From Candidatus Calditenuaceae archaeon JGI OTU-1 (GTDB taxonomy: Archaea > Thermoproteota > Nitrososphaeria_A > Caldarchaeales > Calditenuaceae): 35,940 bases of DNA. Under the pieces are notes generated by a model, which saw nothing but the letters and a program-made list of their open reading frames with translations, had not been told where the DNA came from and ran no database searches. The DNA lies in assembly GCA_000494145.1 (NCBI GenBank), contig AWOE01000004.1, positions 26,539-62,478 of the forward strand, read 5' to 3'. Position 1 is the first letter of the stretch, and each line of letters begins with the position of its first letter. Of the stretch, positions 14,048 to 21,679 are shown piece by piece. Both the position numbers and the translations under genes were made by a program.

Positions 14048-15015
14048 CCTCCCTGCCCCAGGAAGGTCGCCTTAATTTCTCTGAGCGCGATCAGCTTCGA
14101 CCTGGCCACGTCGGGAGGAACGTACTCCAGATCGGTTGTGGTCGTCAGGTGGATCCTGTTGAAGCCCGCATCGGCCAGCGCCCTCAGCAGCCCCATCACC
14201 TCTCCCGGCCGCTCGACCCTGCTGCTCCTCGAGTCCACTATCCCTACTGCCACCTCGCCTCTGAGCCCCGAATTCAGGACATCGTCCTGCGATGTGACGG
14301 TCGCGTCGAAGCCCACCACGTCTGCACCTGCGTCCTCTATCCATCCTGTGGCGTTCCCGAGGGGATAGAAGAAGGTGTGGAGCTGTACCCTCAGTCCGGT
14401 CCTCCGCTTCAGGACCTTCACCGACTCCGCCACCGCGTCCACCTCCGCCGGGCTCAGCCTCTTCGTGACCAAGTAGGGCGCGGAGAGCTGGAGTAGCTCG
14501 ACGCTGAGACCAGTGACTTCGATAAAGCGCACCACCTCCTCTGCCAGCAGACGGGCCACCTCGACTGCCAGCTCCTCGGGACCGATCTGGACGATCCGGT
14601 GTGAGAGCATGACCATCGTGAGGGGCTCGGGAAGGATCAGCTTCACACCCCTCCCCCTGAGGACTTCGGCGAAGACGTACTCCGATAGGACGTCTCCGGG
14701 GCTGCTCGGCCTCTCCCTGAAGACCGGAACTCTGTAGAAGAGGTTGTTGTCGAACCACCTGGCGAGCCCGTCGACCTCGAGGCCGGACCAGCTCTCCGCG
14801 AAGGGCCTGAAGTGGTCGTGCCAGAGGAGCATCGGGTCCGTCAGATAGTCGAATCCCAGCTCCTGCTCGAGCTGGACCCACCTCGACGTCTCAGCGAGGG
14901 CAACCGATCTGACCTCCTCCCACGTCGCCTTCCCCCTCCCGTACCTCCTCAGCACGCCGAAGAGCTCCTCGGACCTCGGCAGGTTCCCCGACAGGTGGAC
15001 GAGGACCTCCGTCAT
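14044..15015 (-). CDS. MetE-like (N-terminal-half) protein paired with core MetE
   Basis: 323 residues. It resembles a second MetE-type barrel. LPRSEELFGVLRRYGRGKATWEEV and FDYLTDPMLLWHDHFRPF match the start of archaeal MetE homologues, and later segments (IEVTGLSVELLQLSAPYL, VQLHTFFYPLG, DVVGFDATVTSQ) follow the barrel pattern. The zinc Cys ligands of the catalytic barrel are missing. It therefore probably binds the folate-like methyl donor or shapes the partner's site, as the N-terminal half of bacterial MetE does. I chose ATG 15015 because AAGAGG directly precedes it; a GTG at 15042 would add nine residues. It overlaps the catalytic gene by 4 nt. Confidence 0.8.
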   Translation of the reverse strand: MTEVLVHLSGNLPRSEELFGVLRRYGRGKATWEEVRSVALAETSRWVQLEQELGFDYLTDPMLLWHDHFRPFAESWSGLEVDGLARWFDNNLFYRVPVFRERPSSPGDVLSEYVFAEVLRGRGVKLILPEPLTMVMLSHRIVQIGPEELAVEVARLLAEEVVRFIEVTGLSVELLQLSAPYLVTKRLSPAEVDAVAESVKVLKRRTGLRVQLHTFFYPLGNATGWIEDAGADVVGFDATVTSQDDVLNSGLRGEVAVGIVDSRSSRVERPGEVMGLLRALADAGFNRIHLTTTTDLEYVPPDVARSKLIALREIKATFLGQGG

Positions 15016-15157
15016 CCTCTTCGCCGGTGGACAGGCCAGCACGTGAAAAACGCTTCATCGCTGCACCGGCATTCGATGCGTCCTGCCTCGAGCTCGATGG
15101 GGATGGAGAAGGTAGATATCGTGGAGTCCAAGCAGGCGACGTGAGGGATCCGTTATT

Positions 15158-16255
15158 GTGGCGGGCAGCAGGGAGCAGAAGCTCCTCGAGGAGTTCGGGC
15201 TGACGGAGCTCGACCCGTCGGAGCTGCCGCTCGACCACCCGTACGTCAGGCGCAGGATAGTCTTCTCGGCGAGGACGAAGGAGGAGCTGATTGAGGCCCT
15301 GGGGACCTCGAACTACTACGTCCTCACGGGCATCATGCCCTCCTCCGAGAGGATCCACCTCGGCACGATGGCGGTCATCGAGTCGGTCAAGTGCTTCGCC
15401 GAGAGGGCAAAGTTCACGGTCCTCCTCGTCGCTGACCTCGAGTCGCTGGCCACGAGGAACATCAGCCTCAAGGACGGCAGGAGGATTGCCCTCGAGTACC
15501 ACATACCGACCTATCTTGCCTTGGGGATAGATCCCGAGAGGACCGTCTTCTATTTCCAGTCGGACAACATAGACGTCCACAGGATAGCGGCCGATGCGGC
15601 GAGGGAGATAACGCTGAACGAGTTCAGGGCAGTCTACGGCAGCGCCGAGCCGTCAAGGATCGTCTCCAGCCTCTACCAGATAGGCGACGTCCTCTTCCCC
15701 CAGCTGGCCTTCCGAGGAACGCCCGGCATCATCCCGGTCGGTCTTGACCAGGACCCGCACCTCAGGCTGGCCCGCGATTACGTCAGGCGGACCCCTCACT
15801 TCGACTTCAAGCCCATCATCGGAGCCTACATCAGGGACGTCCCGAGCCTGAGGGGGGAGGGGAAGATGAGCAAGAGCGATCCGCTCTCCGCGATCTTCCT
15901 GCCGGAGGACGACATGGCTGAGCTGAGGCGGAAGGTCTTCAAGGCCTTCTCCGGAGGTAGGGAGCCCGTGGAGGTCCACAGGAAGCTTGGAGCCGACCTC
16001 GAGGTGGACGTGCCCTATCAGATCCTTCGTTTCGTCCTGAAGGACGAGAGGGAGCTCGAGCGGGTCAGGGAGGAGTACGGGTCTGGGAGGATGTTGAGCG
16101 GCGAGATCAAGCAGTACCTGTTCGAGGTGCTCCGGGAGATGATGACGGAACTCAGGGAGAAGCTGGAGCAGTGCAGGGACCTCGTAGCCCGGAACGGCAT
16201 AACGCTGGTGAGGAACGCGGAGGAGCTGAGGGAAGCCGTGGCCAGCATGGGCTGA
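15158..16255 (+). CDS. trpS: Tryptophanyl-tRNA synthetase
   Basis: 365 residues, a class I synthetase of the archaeal type. The HIGH-like motif is SSERIHLG (62-69). The tryptophan-specific VGLDQDPHLRLARDY identifies TrpRS rather than TyrRS. The KMSKS loop is intact in GKMSKSDPLSAIFLPED. The product is short at the N-terminus compared with other archaeal TrpRS. GTG 15158 is the first possible start in the frame: no ATG/GTG/TTG lies between it and an upstream stop at 15113-15115. The 140-nt gap before it holds no clear gene; a 15-codon reading frame (15097-15144) inside it contains no Trp codon and is unlikely to be a leader peptide. Confidence 0.93.
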   Translation: MAGSREQKLLEEFGLTELDPSELPLDHPYVRRRIVFSARTKEELIEALGTSNYYVLTGIMPSSERIHLGTMAVIESVKCFAERAKFTVLLVADLESLATRNISLKDGRRIALEYHIPTYLALGIDPERTVFYFQSDNIDVHRIAADAAREITLNEFRAVYGSAEPSRIVSSLYQIGDVLFPQLAFRGTPGIIPVGLDQDPHLRLARDYVRRTPHFDFKPIIGAYIRDVPSLRGEGKMSKSDPLSAIFLPEDDMAELRRKVFKAFSGGREPVEVHRKLGADLEVDVPYQILRFVLKDERELERVREEYGSGRMLSGEIKQYLFEVLREMMTELREKLEQCRDLVARNGITLVRNAEELREAVASMG

Positions 16256-16273
16256 TCATGGCCGTCGGGAAGC

Positions 16274-16702
16274 TCACGGTATCCGGTCGAGCGGTGTCGG
16301 GTCCTCCCGTTCTATGTAAGTGACGTGGTGGAGCTCGTCGCCGATCCGGACCATGTGCTTCGAGGACTTGGGCGGGAGCCTCTTCCCCGTCAACGCGGCG
16401 CGTATCACGTCCTCCTTCGTCACCGGCGGCTTGCCGTCCCAGGGCTCGACCACGATCTCTTCGCGCATGTAGTCCACCAAGTAGGCCGGGATGTACCTCT
16501 TCCCCAACCGCTTCATGCAGTTGTACCGGTGGTGGCCGTCGATGATCGTCATCGTCCTCTCGTCCACCAGAATGGGCCTCTTCAGGACGCCGTCGCTCAG
16601 GATCTCGCTCAGCAGCTCCTCCAAGTGCTCGGGGATGTAGTGCTCGTGCTCCCTGAGCTCGTCGAGCCTCACCAGCCTCGGCTTAAGCTCCAGCAGGTCC
16701 AT
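16274..16702 (-). CDS. ParB/SerK-like protein, possible ADP-dependent serine kinase
   Basis: 142 residues with a ParB N-terminal fold. LVRLDELREHE is followed by a helix, a strand RPILVD, and the signature IIDGHHRYNCMKRLG with DGHHR at 55-59. The C-terminal GKRLPPKSSKHMV (106-118) corresponds to the GEVFSPKTTRHVL-type ending of archaeal SerK, the ParB homologue that phosphorylates free serine. SerK's two catalytic acidic residues have likely counterparts at Glu20 and Asp55. At 142 residues it is much shorter than characterised SerK (about 240), lacking the middle region, so the activity is inferred, not shown. Nothing suggests plasmid or chromosome partitioning nearby. The promoter box at 16724-16733 fixes the ATG. 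Confidence 0.72.
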   Translation of the reverse strand: MDLLELKPRLVRLDELREHEHYIPEHLEELLSEILSDGVLKRPILVDERTMTIIDGHHRYNCMKRLGKRYIPAYLVDYMREEIVVEPWDGKPPVTKEDVIRAALTGKRLPPKSSKHMVRIGDELHHVTYIEREDPTPLDRIP

Positions 16703-16723
16703 CGCTCCGCGGTCAAAGGGGGC

Positions 16724-16733
16724 TTAATTTTAA
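16724..16733 (-). promoter_or_regulatory. TATA-like box for the ParB/SerK-like gene
   Basis: TTAATTTTAA, a strong AT block in a GC-rich setting, lies 21 nt before the ATG at 16702. A second AT-rich stretch follows at 16741-16790 in the divergent gap, but no gene or folded RNA was recognised in it. Confidence 0.45.
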
Positions 16734-16820
16734 CCTGGTTACGCCTCTTTGTCCATTACAGTTTGAAGTATTTTAGCAATTGAAACGGATGTGATGCGGG
16801 GATCGGCGGTCTCTCTTTTG

Positions 16821-16826
16821 TATAGC
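16821..16826 (+). promoter_or_regulatory. TATA-like box (TATAGC) for nep1
   Basis: TTTTGTATAGCC lies about 20 nt before GTG 16847. The spacing is slightly short of the others, so either the box extends left or the start is a few codons later. Confidence 0.35.
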
Positions 16827-16846
16827 CCGTTCCGTTCGAATGGATC

Positions 16847-17548
16847 GTGCAGGACGTCAGAGGGCCACCGGTGAAGCTGCTCCTCGCCGAGGCATCGCTG
16901 GAGCTGATACCGCCGGAGATCTGGGACGAGCCCGACGTCAGGGCCTACTGCAGGAAGAGGAAGAAGTCGCCGAGGTGGACGCTCCTCGACTCCTCCTACC
17001 ATCACAGGGCGATGAGGAAGCTCTCGGGGACGGAGAAGAGGGGGAGGCCTGACATAGTCCACGTGACGCTGCTGGAGGCGCTGGGGTCGCCGCTTAACCT
17101 CGAGGGGATGCTGGAGGTCCACGTCCACACGCTCTCCGGTCACTGGATCAGGATCGACCCCTCGACGAGGTTGCCGAGGGTCTACGACCGGTTCAAGGGG
17201 CTGATGGAGGCGCTCCTGAAAGAGGGGAAGGTCGTGACTGAGGACGGAAAGGTCCTCCTCCAGTCGGAGAGGAGGAGCTTCGGGGAAGTGTTGCAGGAGC
17301 TCGGGAAGCACCCGGTGGTGCTGCTGCACGAGTCCGGTGAGGAGATGAGCGATCCGGTTCTGGAGGGTCTGCTCGGAGCTGGGGGGTTGATCCTGGTGGT
17401 CGGGTGCTTCCCTCACGGCGACTTCAGCAGGGAGGTCCTGGAAGCGGCTGACGTCAGGCTGAGGGTCCACGGACAGAGGCTCGACGCCTGGGTCGCCACA
17501 TCGAGGGCCCTCTGCTCTCTGGAGAGGTTGCTGCTCAGGAAAACGTGA
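16847..17548 (+). CDS. nep1: Ribosomal RNA small-subunit pseudouridine N1-methyltransferase Nep1/Emg1
   Basis: 233 residues, a SPOUT methyltransferase. The family signature RPDIVHVTLLEALGSPLN (near 66-83) is complete, as is the N-terminal strand KLLLAEASLELIP. The C-terminal trefoil knot carries ILVVGCFPHGDFS and the closing LDAWVATSRALCSLERLL. Nep1 methylates a pseudouridine in 16S/18S rRNA (helix 35) and helps assemble the small subunit. The GTG at 16847 follows TATAGC (16821-16826) by 20 nt; another GTG at 16871 is possible. It faces the convergent FixCX gene with a 16-nt gap. Confidence 0.94.
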   Translation: MQDVRGPPVKLLLAEASLELIPPEIWDEPDVRAYCRKRKKSPRWTLLDSSYHHRAMRKLSGTEKRGRPDIVHVTLLEALGSPLNLEGMLEVHVHTLSGHWIRIDPSTRLPRVYDRFKGLMEALLKEGKVVTEDGKVLLQSERRSFGEVLQELGKHPVVLLHESGEEMSDPVLEGLLGAGGLILVVGCFPHGDFSREVLEAADVRLRVHGQRLDAWVATSRALCSLERLLLRKT

Positions 17549-17564
17549 GCGGCTGTCTGCGACG

Positions 17565-19259
17565 TCATCCGTACCTGAATATGACGCCGTGTCCGTCCCG
17601 CTCGTGGCCGAAGTCGACCGTCCCCGGAGGGCCGATCACGCCGCAGGTTCCGCAGGCGACGCACGCGACGTAGTCGAAGTTCAGCCTCGCCCGCCTGATG
17701 TCAGAGAACGTCTCCTCGACCGCCTTCCTCCTCGCCTCCTCCTCCGGCAGGCCCTCCCTCCTCAGCCTCTCGAGGTTGTACCGGTAGAGGTCCCTGAAGG
17801 ACGCGAAGACGCCCTTCTCGAGCAGCAGGGTGTAGCAGTTGACAGGACAGGCCGGCACCCAGAGCTTCAGAGACGTTCCGGAGGCCTTCTCAGCGTCGAC
17901 CTTGATGTGGCTGTAATGGTGATCCTCGTCGTACTGGAGCAACGCGGTCATCGACTGGACCTTCTTCAGGGCATCCGCAGGGTTAGGCTCCGGTGCCCTC
18001 GCAGGCCCCTTCCCGACGCCCGCCCCTATCATGATCAGCTTCGGGCCCAGCTTGTAGCCGATGCTCCCCTCGCTGATCGCTGCGCTCCTGCCTGAACGGG
18101 CTACGTCCCTGTAGATCGGCCTCAGCAGCTCCCTGTAGACCGAGAACGTCGACTCGTCGAACCTGTTGGACTTAATGGCCCTTATCGCCGTCTCCGCGGC
18201 CATGATGCCCGTTGCGATCGCCCTCCTCATGCCGTCGATGAGGGCACCTATCTTCACGAAGGCGCCCAGCGCGTCACCGGTGACGAGGAAGCCGGGCCTG
18301 TAGGGACGCTCGAGGATCGACCTGTAACCCTTCGGTATGTTGTGCGCCGAATACTCGACCAGTTCTGCACCCTCGAGTAACCCGGCAACTGCAGGGTGGC
18401 GCTCGAACTCCTCCAGCAGGTCGACGGGTTTGCCCACGTTCTCCGGGTCCTCGGAGGCCCTCTTCAGGAAGGAGCTGAGGGATACGACGATACCGACGCT
18501 CAGGGTGTCTTTGTTGGTGTAGATGAACGCACCGCCCTCGACGCCCCTCATGAAGGGCCCCACGTAGTAGATCGCCTTCCCCTCGCCCTTACCGACGTTG
18601 AACCTCTGCTCGATCTCCTCCTCCTTCAGCTTGAAGACGTGCTTGACTCCGTGGTAGACCTGCTCGGGCTCGAGCTTGGGCCGAAGGCCGGCCTGGACGA
18701 CGAGGGTCGAGGTGACGCCCGACGCATCGATGACGACCTTCGACCTGATCTCCTCCCTGTTGGTCCTGACGCCCTCGACCCGGTCCCCCTCGAAGAGGAG
18801 GCCCTCGACCGAGGTGCAGGTGTTCAGCACCCCTCCCTCCTCCGCGACGCGCTCGGCCATCCACCTGTCGAGCTTCGCCCTCAGGACCGAGTAGGCCCTT
18901 CCCCTCGTCTCGCTGAAGCCCGTCAGCCCGAGCCTCGTCAGCAGGGAGCTCTCGCCGATCCTCCTCACCCTGTACTCGGCCTCGCCGTTCTTCCTAACCG
19001 GCTCCGAGACGAAGTAGGCCTCGTGTTCTACGATCCTCCTCTCGAGGGGTGCCTCCTTCTCGAAGTTGGGGAAGACGTCATCGACCGTGTACCCTGGGAT
19101 GTAGTCGAGGTAGAGGACTCCTCCGGAGACGTTCTTGCTTCCGGGGACGAGGCCCTTCTCTATCAGCGCCACCTGAAGGCCTTCTCTGACGAGCCTCATC
19201 GCAGCGGCCGATCCCGCGGGCCCAGCGCCCACCACAACCGCGTCGAAGTCGTATCCCAT
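17565..19259 (-). CDS. fixC: FixC-FixX fusion: ETF:quinone oxidoreductase with ferredoxin-like domain
   Basis: 564 residues. The N-terminal ~430 residues are FixC/ETF-QO: the FAD-binding VVVGAGPAGSAAA (8-20), NVSGGVLY, VVIDASGVTS and a second FAD contact GFLVTGDALGAFVKIGALIDGMR. The C-terminal part is FixX-like, with ACPVNCY then FDYVACVACGTC, giving one plus three Cys for a [4Fe-4S] cluster. Between those two Cys groups is an extra, mostly helical segment of about 45 residues (LYRYNLERLRREGLPEEEA) not found in ordinary FixX. It passes electrons from ETF to the quinone pool at the membrane face. It follows etfA by 1 nt in the order etfB-etfA-fixCX, so the three form one system. Confidence 0.9.
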   Translation of the reverse strand: MGYDFDAVVVGAGPAGSAAAMRLVREGLQVALIEKGLVPGSKNVSGGVLYLDYIPGYTVDDVFPNFEKEAPLERRIVEHEAYFVSEPVRKNGEAEYRVRRIGESSLLTRLGLTGFSETRGRAYSVLRAKLDRWMAERVAEEGGVLNTCTSVEGLLFEGDRVEGVRTNREEIRSKVVIDASGVTSTLVVQAGLRPKLEPEQVYHGVKHVFKLKEEEIEQRFNVGKGEGKAIYYVGPFMRGVEGGAFIYTNKDTLSVGIVVSLSSFLKRASEDPENVGKPVDLLEEFERHPAVAGLLEGAELVEYSAHNIPKGYRSILERPYRPGFLVTGDALGAFVKIGALIDGMRRAIATGIMAAETAIRAIKSNRFDESTFSVYRELLRPIYRDVARSGRSAAISEGSIGYKLGPKLIMIGAGVGKGPARAPEPNPADALKKVQSMTALLQYDEDHHYSHIKVDAEKASGTSLKLWVPACPVNCYTLLLEKGVFASFRDLYRYNLERLRREGLPEEEARRKAVEETFSDIRRARLNFDYVACVACGTCGVIGPPGTVDFGHERDGHGVIFRYG

Positions 19260-19260
19260 C

Positions 19261-20379
19261 TCACATCGACCTCAGGAGCTCGATCGCCTTGGGCAGGAAC
19301 TCGTAAAGGTCGCCCACGTAGCCGTAGTGGGCTATCTGGAAGATGGGAGCGTTGGGGTCGACGTTGACAGCGACGATCCTCTTGGACCTCTGCATACCTA
19401 CCCTGTGCTGGAGGGCGCCGCTGATCCCCAAGGCTATGTAGACCTCGGGCGCTATGGTCTTGCCGGTCTGGCCGACCTGACGTTCCTTTGTGATGAGCCC
19501 CTCGAGCTCCTTCAGCCCTGCGTAGATCAGGGCCCTGCTCGCACCGATCTCCGTCTCGACACCGAACTTCTCCCTGATCAGATCGGCCAGCTCCTTGGCC
19601 AACCTGAATGCCTCTCTGGGGTCCCTCGGCCTGCCGGAGGCGTCCCTGAGGATGCCGAGCCCGAGGCTGATGACGACCTTCGCCTCCTCGAGCTTCACCT
19701 CGCTCTTCGGGACCTTCCTCGTCTCGATGACCTCGACCTGGAAGTCGTCCTCCTCGAACCTGGGCTCCCACCTCACGATCTCGCCCTTCCTGGTCTCGTC
19801 CCTCGGGAGGGGCGTGAAGTTCCCGGGCCTGACGCTGCTGATCTGGGGCCTGTGCTTGGGCGTGAAGATCTTCGCGATCCTCGTCGCGAAGTCGGGCCTC
19901 ACCTGGGCTATGCAGTCCTTGTAGACGTACCTGCCGGTGGGGAGGTTCATCACGAAGTCCTCGACGATGAGGTCTATCACGTCGGCCGCCAGACCGGTGT
20001 TCGTCCTGTAGGCGACCCTCGGCCCTAGGTCCTTGCCGATCTCGCTGGTGACGAAGAGCAGGGCCCAGGGCTTCAGCCGCATCACCATGTCGGAGAGCAC
20101 GGTCGTGTACGGGAGGACCTGGTAGTCCTTCAGCCTCGGGTCGTCGCAGTAGATCACCTTGTCGGCTCCGTAGTAGATCGGCTCCTTCACCAGGTCGCCG
20201 AGGTTGTAGCCGATGAGGACACCCACCACGTCCATCCCCACCTTGTCGGCCACCTTCCTCGCGCCGGCTATGACCTCGGTGGTCGGTCTCGTCAGCTTGC
20301 CGTCCTCGTGCTCGCAGTAGACCCAGACGTCCCTGTAACCCTCGATCCTGACCTCAATGCTTTGCTGCGACGACGACAC
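19261..20379 (-). CDS. etfA: Electron transfer flavoprotein alpha subunit (FixB)
   Basis: 372 residues, about 50 longer than usual. The N-terminal domain has DVWVYCEHEDGKL and VGVLIGYNLGDLVKEPIYYGADKVI. The C-terminal FAD domain has VVISLGLGI, ETEIGASRALIYAGL, RQVGQTGKTIAPEVYIALGISGALQH and IVAVNVDPNAPIFQIAHYGYVGD, which are the ETF-alpha signatures. It binds FAD and docks to FixCX. It starts at GTG 20377-20379, 26 nt inside the end of etfB. No other start codon follows for many codons in this frame, so the overlap is real. Confidence 0.93.
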   Translation of the reverse strand: MSSSQQSIEVRIEGYRDVWVYCEHEDGKLTRPTTEVIAGARKVADKVGMDVVGVLIGYNLGDLVKEPIYYGADKVIYCDDPRLKDYQVLPYTTVLSDMVMRLKPWALLFVTSEIGKDLGPRVAYRTNTGLAADVIDLIVEDFVMNLPTGRYVYKDCIAQVRPDFATRIAKIFTPKHRPQISSVRPGNFTPLPRDETRKGEIVRWEPRFEEDDFQVEVIETRKVPKSEVKLEEAKVVISLGLGILRDASGRPRDPREAFRLAKELADLIREKFGVETEIGASRALIYAGLKELEGLITKERQVGQTGKTIAPEVYIALGISGALQHRVGMQRSKRIVAVNVDPNAPIFQIAHYGYVGDLYEFLPKAIELLRSM

Positions 20380-21556
20380 CTCCCAACACCTCCTCCAGGA
20401 GGTCCCTCAGGTCGAAGGTCTTGAGGAGGCCCTTGGCCTCCAGCTCCCTCACGAGCTCCTCCGGCAGATCGTCCGCCTTGGCAAACCTCTCGAACGGACC
20501 GTACCTCTGGCCGTTGAACTCGAAGGCCTCCACGCGCTGGGTGAAGACCTTGGTCCTCCCCACGAACTTCTGGACAGGCGGCCCTCCGATGTCTATCCCC
20601 GGTCCCACTATCGTCGGCGATCCTGCCAGGCCTATCTTGCTCGGGTCCGCACCCAAGTCGTCGGCGTTCCACACCCTGACCTCCCTGACCTTTCCCCTGT
20701 AGGAGAAGAGCGCGGCCCTCTTCCTCCTCACCACCGGTACCACGCCGGGCCTGTGCTCCGGCATGATCGTGATCGCGCAGGGTAGGGGGGCGCGGAGCTT
20801 CTGGACGTAGGAGCCCAGCTTCCTCTCGGCTATCAGGTTGCCGGACTCGACGTCGACCTCGAAGTCGGTGACGTGGGTTATGTCCGGTATTTTCTTCCCC
20901 AAGACGCCCGAGAGGGCCTCCGCAGTCTGGGGACCGGTGCTGCCCGTCTCGCCGTCCGAGGTCTTGAGGCCTGCCACGATCAGGAACCTGTCCAGCTCCT
21001 TCCTCACCCTCTCGAGCGCCTCCCTCACCTCCTCAGCGCCTGCCTTTCCCCTCGCGTACCGCTGGACGACGCCCTGAGGGAGACCCGGCTTCTCGGTGTA
21101 GATCAGGTTCGGCAGGAGGTTGCTGTGGTAGAGCTCCCTCGCCCTCTCCAAAACCTTCTCCGGTGGAGCGCCGGATTCCACCAGCTCCAGCACCTCATCG
21201 ACCGCGGCCTTGTTGACGTCGAGGACCTTCTTGATGCCCAACGAGAGCGTGTAGGCGGTCGCCCATGTGTCGGCGCCGGCCATCCTCCTGTCGCTGAGGA
21301 CGACCGCCTCGTCAACCCCCTCTATCGGGTGCGAGTAGAGCTCCGAGAGCAGGGGCTTCACCTTGAAGTCGGGACCCATGCTGATCGCCACGAGCTTGCC
21401 GCCGTTGTACCTCTTCGCGTAGTCGGCCGCCTGGAGCGCCTTGAAGTCGAGCGGATTGATCACGAGGTCCATCTCCTCCCTCCTGAGGACTCCGCCGACC
21501 GTGACGACCCTCGTGGTCCTCGCGGGTACGGCCTTCGTCAGCAGGAAGACGAGCAT
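20354..21556 (-). CDS. etfB: Electron transfer flavoprotein beta subunit (FixA), enlarged
   Basis: 400 residues, against about 250-280 for the family. The ETF-beta fold is recognisable. LINPLDFKALQAAD-type residues (31-45) and VAISMGPD (57-64) come first, then RMAGADTWATAYTL (91-104), the nucleotide loop GLKTSDGETGSTGPQTAEAL (196-215) and a C-terminal region with MPEHRPGVVPVVRRKRAA. Two additions stand out: a helical insertion at about 112-188, just before the nucleotide loop, and a C-terminal extension of about 60 residues. The ATG at 21556 is preferred over an open-frame extension upstream because the TATA box at 21596-21604 lies between them. It leads the operon etfB-etfA-fixCX. Confidence 0.9.
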   Translation of the reverse strand: MLVFLLTKAVPARTTRVVTVGGVLRREEMDLVINPLDFKALQAADYAKRYNGGKLVAISMGPDFKVKPLLSELYSHPIEGVDEAVVLSDRRMAGADTWATAYTLSLGIKKVLDVNKAAVDEVLELVESGAPPEKVLERARELYHSNLLPNLIYTEKPGLPQGVVQRYARGKAGAEEVREALERVRKELDRFLIVAGLKTSDGETGSTGPQTAEALSGVLGKKIPDITHVTDFEVDVESGNLIAERKLGSYVQKLRAPLPCAITIMPEHRPGVVPVVRRKRAALFSYRGKVREVRVWNADDLGADPSKIGLAGSPTIVGPGIDIGGPPVQKFVGRTKVFTQRVEAFEFNGQRYGPFERFAKADDLPEELVRELEAKGLLKTFDLRDLLEEVLGGVVVAAKH

Positions 21557-21592
21557 GTCCTGCCTCGCCTCGCTCGACAAGAAATTAGCGCG

Positions 21593-21635
21593 TCGTTTTA
21601 TATCTGAACCGGTGACGGTGGAACGCGTAAAACGA
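21593..21635. promoter_or_regulatory. etfB promoter: TATA box within an inverted repeat
   Basis: The minus-strand box GATATAAAA (21596-21604) is the strongest TATA-like site in the window. It partly overlaps the left arm of an 8-bp inverted repeat, TCGTTTTA (21593-21600) and TAAAACGA (21628-21635), with 27 nt between the arms. The geometry allows a regulator to bind across the promoter, but chance cannot be excluded. Confidence 0.4.
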
Positions 21636-21679
21636 TCGTTGCACTGCCGGCCGAGACCGGAACCCCCACAGTCCAACCG

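Noticed and set aside
15097..15144. Short reading frame before trpS as a possible attenuator peptide
   Set aside because: It contains no Trp codon and no terminator hairpin; it is within the GC-rich background of chance frames.
16274..16702. ParB-like domain as a sign of a plasmid or partition locus
   Set aside because: No parA, no centromere-like repeats and no mobile genes nearby; the C-terminal motif points to SerK instead.
16834..16846. GTTCGAAT resembling a tRNA T-loop
   Set aside because: The flanking bases do not form a T-stem and no acceptor or anticodon arm surrounds it.
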